Made by a program: the position numbers and the translations under genes. From Desulfobacterales bacterium (GTDB lineage Bacteria > Desulfobacterota > Desulfobulbia > Desulfobulbales > BM004): DNA of 13,644 nucleotides. Location: contig JAAXQI010000013.1 of the NCBI GenBank assembly GCA_012974315.1, positions 1 to 13,644 on the forward strand, given 5' to 3'. Shown piece by piece: positions 7,819-13,644 of the stretch; the stretch's first letter is position 1, and the number at the start of each line of letters is the position of its first letter. Below the pieces are notes generated by a model. It was given only the letters and a program-made list of their open reading frames with translations, was not told where the DNA came from and did not search any database.

Positions 7819-10380
7819 TTACCCGGCCATTCCGTTTATTAATGACTTGGTAAGAGTTATCGCTCTAGGATGTCTCATGACAAGCACTTCACCACCGGCC
7901 AGCAGCATAATGGTTGCAGTAACTGCTTCCATCAGTACACCTCTGTTTTCCTGGTCGCCTATCAAATTGTCTGTAGGCAATCTTACTTCCTTGGCTTTCC
8001 AGACTTCACGTCCAAGGTTACAGATGAATGGTACCTGTAATTTATCGTCCTGCTGGGTCAAGGCAGCCAGCCTGATACGCTCCATGACTGAATAGGTGTA
8101 TTCAATGCCGTAGCCAAGGGCTCCGATAGAAGGATCGATCAAAACTGTACCAAGCTGCATGCCAAGGTTTTCCATCAGGATATTGAGCTGCTTGGCCAGG
8201 TTGACATCAATCGGTGAGGCAGCAACAACAGGATGCTGAAATGCCATTGCCGTGGCACCGATTGAACGGTAGTTTTTATCTGTTAAAGGTGCCAGGCAGA
8301 CTTTCTTGTCGCCAATCATAGCAGTGATATCACGCAGGGTTTCAGTATCTTTTTCAGTGTTATCACAACCCCAGATGATAATTGGCACATCAACACTATT
8401 GATTACATCGGCAGCTACCTTAGCGGCATCAGCGGATGACCGGTTCATGCCGTTAGGATCAGTGCTGACCATGGAAAGACAGATCGCCTCTGCCTGGTAA
8501 TCGTTGACACATTTCTGGGCCCAGGCAACCGGATTGTCAAGAACTCCTTCAAAATGACGGGCCAATGTTTCCGGCCATTCATCCGGTGCGACATCAAGGA
8601 CATCCATGGCAATCAATGGCTTTCTTGGCATATCGCCTTCGAAGAGTTGGAAGGGTAAACTATTGCTTCCACCTACGGTCAGAAGATTGTCACCAGTTCC
8701 GAGGGTAACTTCACGAATTGCACCACTGTATTGAATTTTATAATGATCTTCAGGGATTTTAGAGGCTCTGTCGGACAATGCAGTTTTTTCTATAGCTAAT
8801 TCACCAGCTTCAATTCCTGCAGGTGGAGCAGCAGTTTTTGGTTTGTCCGCTTTCTTTGCCTCATCAGCCTTTTTAGCTTCTTCTGCAGTCTTGGCTTCAG
8901 CAGCTTTTTTTGCCTCTTCTGCTTTTTTAGCGTCCTCGGCAGCTTTAGTTTCAGCAGCTTTCTTATCTTCTTCTGCCTTTTTAGCTTCAGCAGCTTTCTT
9001 GTCCTCTTCTGCCTTTTCAGGTTCCTCAGCAGGAGCCTTAACCTCTTCAACTTTCTTAGGTTCTTCAACAGGAGGCTTGGCAGCAGGTGGAGGGCTTGTT
9101 ACTGGTGGTTTCGGTGCTGAATCAGGTTCGCGACGCAGGATTGCCTCGGCACTGGAGAATTTTTCCAGAGCTTCTACCTGGTCATCTGTTAACCCAAAAG
9201 CTTTCTGCAGAGCCTCCTGGCCGAGTCGTAGTGCTTCCAACGCCATCTGGCGTTCTTTTTCATTCATTTCATCTTCTCCCAAATCCTCTGATACCAATGT
9301 AGGGCCCGTTGCTGAAGGCTGCAGTGAACCCGCCTCATGTTTGGCATTGATTATTATCTGTTCTGCTTCAGCTTTCGCTGCAGCAATAATATCATCAGGT
9401 CTTTCCCCTGAAGCACCAGCTTCAGCTTGAAATGAAACAACTGCTTCAGAAGGGTCAACTTCAAATACTGGTCTTGGCAGGAGATTTGCCCGGCTTGCTA
9501 TTTCCTTGGCAGCACTTTCCCACTCAATTGCCATGATATGGACACCGGCTACTCCTTTAATTTCCCTTACCTGATTGATGATATCAACGGCAATGTTAAT
9601 ACCTTCATCTTCCTTATCCTTGGCATCTTTCATGCGCTGGATGATTTCATCGGTAACATCTAGTCCAGGCACGAAGTTTTTCATGTATCGTACCATGCCA
9701 AGTGAACGTGGAGGTGTTATCCCGGCAAGAATATATGTTTTCTCTGAGATGCCCAGATCATTGCACATCTCCATAAATTTTTTGAATCTATCAATATTAT
9801 AGATAAGCTGGGTCTGAATGAAATCGGCTCCATTTGACACCTTCTTCCCCAGGCGGGGTGCACGGTAGTCAAATGGTTCGGCAAAAGGATTGGCAGCTGC
9901 ACCAAGAAAGAGCCTTGGTTCATGGTCCTTTATTGCATCGCCGCACTGGAATTTTTTCCCATCCCGCATATCACGCATCATACCGATAAGCTGGATGGAA
10001 TCCATGTCAAAGACCCCTTTAGCGCCGGGATGGTTACCGAACTTCTGGTGGTCACCGGTCAGGCACAGCAAATTCTTCAAACCGAGAGCACTTGCACCCA
10101 GGATATCACTTTGCATGCTGATCCGGTTTCGGTCACGGCATGTCATCTGGATTACCGGTTCTACCCCTTCGGATTGAGTCAGGAGTCCGGCAGCGATGCT
10201 CGACATACGGACCACAGCTGTCTGGCAGTCTGTAATGTTGACAGCATCAACATTACCTTTGAGCAAGCGGGCTTTATTTCTAACGACTTCTGGATCTCCA
10301 CTTTTGGGAGGGCCCAGTTCCCCGGTTACTGCGAATTCGCCTGAAGTTAAAACACGTTCTAAATTACTGGCCGATTTCAT
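7819..10380 (-). CDS. metF-acsD: Fusion of 5,10-methylenetetrahydrofolate reductase (MetF) with corrinoid iron-sulfur protein small subunit (AcsD)
   Basis: Single 853-residue frame joining two pathway enzymes that are normally separate. Residues 1 to about 305 are MetF, the flavin enzyme that reduces methylene-THF to methyl-THF: FAVTGELGPPKSGDP (16-30), CLTGDH (106-111), a barrel core, ILAGITPPRSLGMVRYM (217-233), ending GVHIMAIEWE (279-288). Residues 330-420 look helical and match no family I recognise. Residues 438-517 are a low-complexity Ala/Lys/Glu/Pro linker. Residues about 545-853 are AcsD, the TIM-barrel partner of AcsC: VTLGTGD, LPFQLFEG, DNPVAWAQKCV (615-625), STDPNG, SPIDVNLAKQLNIL, DPSIGALGYGIEYTYSVMERIRLAALTQ in pieces across 749-776, and VMRHP near the end. 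The ATG has an AAGGA site nine bases upstream. It lies 64 bases after cooS. No stop or frame break separates the modules; a possible internal start is at codon 372. Module identities are strong. Confidence 0.93.
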   Translation of the reverse strand: MKSASNLERVLTSGEFAVTGELGPPKSGDPEVVRNKARLLKGNVDAVNITDCQTAVVRMSSIAAGLLTQSEGVEPVIQMTCRDRNRISMQSDILGASALGLKNLLCLTGDHQKFGNHPGAKGVFDMDSIQLIGMMRDMRDGKKFQCGDAIKDHEPRLFLGAAANPFAEPFDYRAPRLGKKVSNGADFIQTQLIYNIDRFKKFMEMCNDLGISEKTYILAGITPPRSLGMVRYMKNFVPGLDVTDEIIQRMKDAKDKEDEGINIAVDIINQVREIKGVAGVHIMAIEWESAAKEIASRANLLPRPVFEVDPSEAVVSFQAEAGASGERPDDIIAAAKAEAEQIIINAKHEAGSLQPSATGPTLVSEDLGEDEMNEKERQMALEALRLGQEALQKAFGLTDDQVEALEKFSSAEAILRREPDSAPKPPVTSPPPAAKPPVEEPKKVEEVKAPAEEPEKAEEDKKAAEAKKAEEDKKAAETKAAEDAKKAEEAKKAAEAKTAEEAKKADEAKKADKPKTAAPPAGIEAGELAIEKTALSDRASKIPEDHYKIQYSGAIREVTLGTGDNLLTVGGSNSLPFQLFEGDMPRKPLIAMDVLDVAPDEWPETLARHFEGVLDNPVAWAQKCVNDYQAEAICLSMVSTDPNGMNRSSADAAKVAADVINSVDVPIIIWGCDNTEKDTETLRDITAMIGDKKVCLAPLTDKNYRSIGATAMAFQHPVVAASPIDVNLAKQLNILMENLGMQLGTVLIDPSIGALGYGIEYTYSVMERIRLAALTQQDDKLQVPFICNLGREVWKAKEVRLPTDNLIGDQENRGVLMEAVTATIMLLAGGEVLVMRHPRAITLTKSLINGMAG
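8842..9015 (-). repeat. Ala/Lys/Glu tandem-repeat coding stretch (linker of MetF-AcsD)
   Basis: Codes for residues 456-513, built from loose 7-8-residue units such as KKAEEDKKAAEA and KKAEEAKKAAEA. The DNA is itself repetitive (GCAGCTTT, TTTTTAGC and TCTTCTGC recur on the plus strand), so length may vary by slippage. The protein is expected to form a charged, stiff helix or an extended linker like the central rod of TolA. The mirror-image plus-strand frame over it is an artefact. Confidence 0.8.
9265..9280 (-). promoter_or_regulatory. Possible internal translation start for a separate AcsD polypeptide
   Basis: Inside metF-acsD, GGGAG (9280-9276) precedes an in-frame ATG (9267-9265, codon 372) by eight bases. 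Use of this site would make a 482-residue AcsD with its linker, alongside the full 853-residue fusion. It could also be the fossil start of a once-separate acsD gene. The spacing is good, but GA-rich sequence is common in coding DNA here. Confidence 0.35.
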
Positions 10381-10444
10381 CGGTAACTTTCCTTTTTCTT
10401 AAAAAAATTTCAGCGGATAAAAACCAGTTTTCTAATCAGTCTAA

Positions 10445-12448
10445 TTAGCTATCATGATGGGATGCACCAGTACAACCTGCATCACCAATGCCCTTGTCGC
10501 CGCCAAGATCACGTCGCATTTCCATATCAAACAGTACCCTTTCACGTTGCTTATCAATACCGAGTTCCTTTCGTTTGGTATCAATTCTTTCTATCATAAG
10601 CTTGGCGATTTCCAATGGTTCAGAGGCCACGTTCCATACTGCTCCATAGGTATCCATCATACCTTCGAGCAGATAGTTGTTAAAGGCCTTTGCACCTGTG
10701 GTTGGCAGATTCTGGAAAACAACCTGGGCACCACTTGCCACGAAGTACTGGCCAATGGCGACAGCTTTTTCACTCATCCACAGCGGCGCAGTACCAATGG
10801 CAGGCAGATCGGAAATATCATCACCCAGGCCACCTTCACGTACCATTTCAGTCGCTGCAATAAGGATACGGCTGTTATCTACACAGGACCCCATATGCAA
10901 CACCGGGGGCATACCAACGGTTTCACAGACTTCCCGTAAACCGGGGCCTGCAAATTTGATGGCCTCGGGATTAACCAGCCCTGCTCTGCCCAGGGCAGTG
11001 GCAGCACAACCGGTAGTCAGGACCAGAACATCATTTTTAATCAGTTCACGGGCAATAATCTCATGGGCTTCGTCGGTCAGTTTATAGTTGTCGCAACCGA
11101 CAATGACACCGACCCCGCGAATGCGGCCGTTGATGATATTGTCATTCAAGGGGCGGTAGCTGGAGCGAAAGGTGCCTCCCAGCATAGTGTTGATGGTCTC
11201 ATGGCTGAAGCCAACCACCACATCCACTTTTGCTTCCTGAGGAATAAAACATTTACCGCGTTTTTTGTAGTTGCTGATTGATTTTCTTAGAATTTCCTTG
11301 GCAGACTCAAGGGGGGTTTTTTCTTCAAACTGAATATGGACTGAATCAGGCATTTTGGCCCGGTAGTTGGTGGTGATGATATCTGTGTGGAAGTTTTTTG
11401 CAACTTCGGCAACAGATTGCATGACACACTGGACATCGACGACCATTGCTTCAACTGCTCCCGTCGCAATGACCATCTCCTGCTGGATAAAGCCGCCTGC
11501 CACCGGGATGCCGCGGCGCATCAGGATTTCATTACCGGTACAACAGACACCGGCCAGGTTAATACCTTTGGCTCCGGCTTTTTTAGCCAATGCCAACATA
11601 TCTTCTTCCTGGGCAGCGAGACAGAGGGCTTCGGCCAGTAGCGGCTCATGACCGTGGACTGTTATATTGACCTGGTCTTCTTTCAAGCAACCAAGGTCAA
11701 CAATTGCCCGGCGCGGTACAGGGGTCCCGAACATAATATCGGTGAGTTCTGTGGAGAGCATGGATGATCCCCAACCATCTGCCAGGGAACAGCGTGAAGC
11801 CTGCAGCATGATGTTGTGGTATTCCTGGTCAACGCCCATATGGGTACGGTGCATCATTTCAACGACCTCGCGGTCAACGCCGCGTGGTGCAATACCCAAC
11901 CTTTTCCAGAGTTCCTGACGCTTGGCCGGGGCTCGTTTGGTCATGGTTAATGGTGTATCAGTCTGTTTACCGAAATCTGCCAGGGCCAGTTCGCCGACCT
12001 CAAGGGCTATTTCATTTTTGTCCCTACCCTCGGTTTCAACACCAAAGATTTCGGCAAGCATGTGAAGCTTGCGAACATCTTTGATCTCATGGGGTGTTTC
12101 ACCTTTGGCAGTAGCAATAAAACCTTTGACCATTTCCCTGGCATGATCTGTATGGGCTGATGTGCCCGCCGCACAGATTCTGCCAAAATTCCTTGCCGCA
12201 ACAGTATCGGCAGTTGCACCACAGATACCGAGCATATCATCTACACCATCGATGATCTGGCAGGGACCCATGTTACAGTGACGGCAGCAGGTACCACCGG
12301 AGCCAAAAAGGCATGCCGACATACCTCGATTCTGAAGCCGGTCATAGGCAGTAACTACATTTTTTGCAATATCCTGCTGTAAAACTTGTTTGGTAGAAAC
12401 ACAGGTAATCTCAGGACAGCTTTTACATTCATTTCTTGAACTAGCCAT
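10445..12448 (-). CDS. cooS: Anaerobic carbon monoxide dehydrogenase, catalytic subunit (CooS/AcsA)
   Basis: Nickel-iron enzyme interconverting CO2 and CO with ferredoxin-level electrons; here it should be the beta subunit (AcsA) partnering AcsB. It is 667 residues, near the AcsA length. The D-cluster cysteines appear as C46 and C54, and the B-cluster cysteines as C55, C58, C63 and C76. The C-cluster ligand set is complete: HGHEP (265-269), VCCTG (301-305), C341 in VDVQC, C452 in GCDNY, C481 in TTGCA and C522 in GSCVDNSR. The conserved lysine of the SEK motif is K561. The N-terminus has an additional C8-x2-C11-x4-C16 that I do not know from the well-studied enzymes, and the C-terminus ends in a short Gly/His-containing tail. 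The ATG follows GAGG by eight bases. The leader contains a Fur-like site. The nickel-insertion ATPase CooC is not in the window. Confidence 0.96.
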   Translation of the reverse strand: MASSRNECKSCPEITCVSTKQVLQQDIAKNVVTAYDRLQNRGMSACLFGSGGTCCRHCNMGPCQIIDGVDDMLGICGATADTVAARNFGRICAAGTSAHTDHAREMVKGFIATAKGETPHEIKDVRKLHMLAEIFGVETEGRDKNEIALEVGELALADFGKQTDTPLTMTKRAPAKRQELWKRLGIAPRGVDREVVEMMHRTHMGVDQEYHNIMLQASRCSLADGWGSSMLSTELTDIMFGTPVPRRAIVDLGCLKEDQVNITVHGHEPLLAEALCLAAQEEDMLALAKKAGAKGINLAGVCCTGNEILMRRGIPVAGGFIQQEMVIATGAVEAMVVDVQCVMQSVAEVAKNFHTDIITTNYRAKMPDSVHIQFEEKTPLESAKEILRKSISNYKKRGKCFIPQEAKVDVVVGFSHETINTMLGGTFRSSYRPLNDNIINGRIRGVGVIVGCDNYKLTDEAHEIIARELIKNDVLVLTTGCAATALGRAGLVNPEAIKFAGPGLREVCETVGMPPVLHMGSCVDNSRILIAATEMVREGGLGDDISDLPAIGTAPLWMSEKAVAIGQYFVASGAQVVFQNLPTTGAKAFNNYLLEGMMDTYGAVWNVASEPLEIAKLMIERIDTKRKELGIDKQRERVLFDMEMRRDLGGDKGIGDAGCTGASHHDS

Positions 12449-12516
12449 TATAAAATCCTCACAAAATTTTGTTTATCATTTGTATTTAACTAAGTTACGC
12501 ATTGGTTAAGTAGAAA

Positions 12517-12531
12517 TGATAATCATTACCA
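12517..12531 (-). promoter_or_regulatory. Fur-box-like operator upstream of cooS
   Basis: TGATAAT-C-ATTACCA on the plus strand matches the 7-1-7 Fur inverted repeat TGATAATNATTATCA at 13 of 14 specified positions. It sits 69-83 bases before the cooS ATG. CooS and the downstream Acs proteins are iron-heavy, so repression or tuning by an iron-sensing Fur-family protein is plausible. Confidence 0.6.
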
Positions 12532-12547
12532 ACTTGGCTGGCATCAA
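12519..12547 (-). promoter_or_regulatory. Candidate sigma-70-type promoter for cooS overlapping the Fur-like site
   Basis: On the minus strand TTGATG (12547-12542) and GATTAT (12524-12519) are 17 bases apart, resembling -35 and -10 boxes. The -10 lies inside the Fur-like site, as expected for a repressed promoter. An alternative is TTGACC (12600-12595) with TTAAAT (12577-12572), also 17 apart. The region is A/T-rich, so chance matches are likely. Confidence 0.35.
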
Positions 12548-12605
12548 CTATTTTATCAAAAGGGATATTTCATTTAATTATTTATATATTAAAGGGTCAA
12601 CTTTT

Positions 12606-13517
12606 TTATTTAATTCCTTCTGACATTTTTAATGCCCGAAGGGTGTTTTTCATGAGCATTGTAATTGTCATTGGACCAACACCACCTGGTACCGGAGTGA
12701 TTGAACCGGCAATCTCCTTGGCAGCATCAAAATCAACGTCGCCCCGCAATATGGCAACCATCCTGTTGGGATCCTTTGCGCTTGGTTTCTCACCTACCCT
12801 GTTGACACCAACATCGATAACACAGGCACCGGGTTTGATCCATTCTGGTTTAACAAGTCCGGGAACTCCTGCTGCAACGATAAGAATGTCAGCGCGTTTG
12901 CAATGGGCAGCAAGATCTTTGGTGCGGGTATGAACTACTGTTACGGTTGAATTGGCGCCAGGGCCTTTTTGCAGCATCATATTGGCTATAGGTTTGCCAA
13001 CAATATTTGAGCGACCAACGACAACAACTTCAGCACCACTTGTTTCAACGCCTGTCCGGACAATCATCTCCTGTATGCCGGCCGGTGTACAAGGCGGGAA
13101 TCTTATCTCATCGCCGCCGATCATCAGACGTCCAACATTGACAGGATGAAAACCATCAACATCCTTGTCCGGGTCAATAGCATTCAAAACCTTTTTTTCA
13201 TCAATATGTTTGGGAAGAGGCAGTTGAACAAGAATTCCATGAATGGAATGATCATTATTATATTTATCGATTAAAGCAAGGAGGTCTTCTTCAGAAATGT
13301 CAGGTGACTGGCTGTCCTGAATTTCATGGAAACCAAGACTGTTTGCAGTTTTAATTTTGAGGGTAACATAAGATATTGATGCAGGATTCTCACCAACCAA
13401 AATTGTTACCAGGCCAGGAACGACGCCATGCTTTTCTTTAATATCTTTAACTTCGGCTGCAATCTCTTCGAGAATCTGCTTTCTGATCTCTGTCCCACTG
13501 ATAATTTTTGCACTCAT
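12606..13517 (-). CDS. folD: Bifunctional methylene-THF dehydrogenase / methenyl-THF cyclohydrolase (FolD)
   Basis: Interconverts 10-formyl-THF, methenyl-THF and methylene-THF with NAD(P), the steps just before MetF in the methyl branch. It is 303 residues, slightly longer than the common 280-300. The catalytic pair Y50 and K54 is in the expected YVTLK context, followed by GILVQLPLPKHI (94-105), DKDVDGFHP, PPCTPAG, the nucleotide-binding VVGRSNIVGKP and the C-terminal ITPVPGGVGPMT. The ATG is seven bases after a strong AAGGAG site (13530-13525). It is the first gene of the cluster within the window, 157 bases ahead of cooS, and its linkage suggests a dedicated pathway copy rather than only a housekeeping role. 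The nucleotide specificity cannot be told from what I see. Confidence 0.97.
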   Translation of the reverse strand: MSAKIISGTEIRKQILEEIAAEVKDIKEKHGVVPGLVTILVGENPASISYVTLKIKTANSLGFHEIQDSQSPDISEEDLLALIDKYNNDHSIHGILVQLPLPKHIDEKKVLNAIDPDKDVDGFHPVNVGRLMIGGDEIRFPPCTPAGIQEMIVRTGVETSGAEVVVVGRSNIVGKPIANMMLQKGPGANSTVTVVHTRTKDLAAHCKRADILIVAAGVPGLVKPEWIKPGACVIDVGVNRVGEKPSAKDPNRMVAILRGDVDFDAAKEIAGSITPVPGGVGPMTITMLMKNTLRALKMSEGIK

Positions 13518-13644
13518 AAATCATCTCCTTGATGGCATATATTTATGATTATTGAAAATACTAATAAAACTGGCAGTGTTTAACATACTTTTAGCACAGA
13601 GAAAAAATGAACCAATGCTCATTAAACAAGTATAAACAAAATAA
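13518..13644. other. Upstream region of folD
   Basis: 127 bases of A/T-rich sequence to the window edge. It holds the folD ribosome site and presumably a promoter or the end of an upstream intergenic region, but I see no confident -35/-10 pair, hairpin or reading frame. Confidence 0.4.

Larger units (their letters stand above)
12449..12605. other. 157-base leader between folD and cooS
   Basis: A/T-rich gap carrying the cooS ribosome site, a perfect 12-base palindrome ACAAAATTTTGT (12461-12472) just upstream of it, a Fur-box-like site and possible promoters. No convincing terminator follows folD, so cooS may be read both from folD and from its own promoter. Confidence 0.55.

Noticed and set aside
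7562..8095. 177-residue plus-strand frame across the acsB to metF-acsD gap
   Set aside because: Its second half is antisense to metF-acsD and its first half crosses the inverted-repeat element; no family resemblance.
8796..9068. 90-residue Lys/Leu/Arg-rich minus-strand frame
   Set aside because: Out-of-frame reading of the same repetitive linker DNA.
8843..9430. 195-residue plus-strand frame of Ala/Ser/Phe repeats, resembling a membrane or surface repeat protein
   Set aside because: It is the reverse complement of the Ala/Lys/Glu linker of MetF-AcsD.
12461..12472. Perfect palindrome ACAAAATTTTGT as a regulator operator
   Set aside because: Only 12 bases and all A/T in the centre; such palindromes arise easily in this A/T-rich leader and it matches no operator I can name.

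Overview
The window holds one long, entirely minus-strand gene cluster for the carbonyl (acetyl-CoA) branch of the Wood-Ljungdahl pathway. The gene set, about 45-50% G+C by eye, and two in-frame UGA (selenocysteine) codons point to an anaerobic bacterium, most likely a sulfate-reducing member of Desulfobacterota (formerly Deltaproteobacteria). That placement is an inference from protein style and gene order, not from a marker gene.

In transcription order (right to left) the genes are: folD (13517-12606), methylene-THF dehydrogenase/cyclohydrolase; cooS/acsA (12448-10445), the CO dehydrogenase catalytic subunit; a methylene-THF reductase fused in frame to the small subunit of the corrinoid iron-sulfur protein, metF-acsD (10380-7819); acsB (7562-5358), acetyl-CoA synthase; acsC (5244-3889), the large corrinoid iron-sulfur subunit; a double-module HdrA flavoprotein (3803-765) with an in-frame UGA at codon 63; and an MvhD/FrhD-type iron-sulfur protein (706 to beyond the left edge) with an in-frame UGA at codon 69. 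All real genes are on the minus strand; the long plus-strand frames are antisense shadows.

The proteins form a coherent route. FolD makes methylene-THF, MetF reduces it to methyl-THF, the AcsC/AcsD corrinoid protein carries the methyl group to AcsB, CooS supplies CO, and AcsB joins methyl, CO and CoA. HdrA plus MvhD form an electron-transfer module that plausibly serves the MetF step or the ferredoxin of CooS. In an acetate-oxidising sulfate reducer the same route could run in reverse. No methyltransferase (acsE), maturation ATPase (cooC/acsF), metV or hdrBC gene is inside the window.

The points most worth a second look are the two neighbouring predicted selenoproteins, each with a hairpin after the UGA; the MetF-AcsD fusion with its long Ala/Lys/Glu linker and a possible internal start; a strong Fur-box-like site in the cooS leader; and a 125-bp inverted-repeat-bounded element between metF-acsD and acsB. 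There is no tRNA, rRNA, CRISPR array, insertion sequence or phage gene that I can see.
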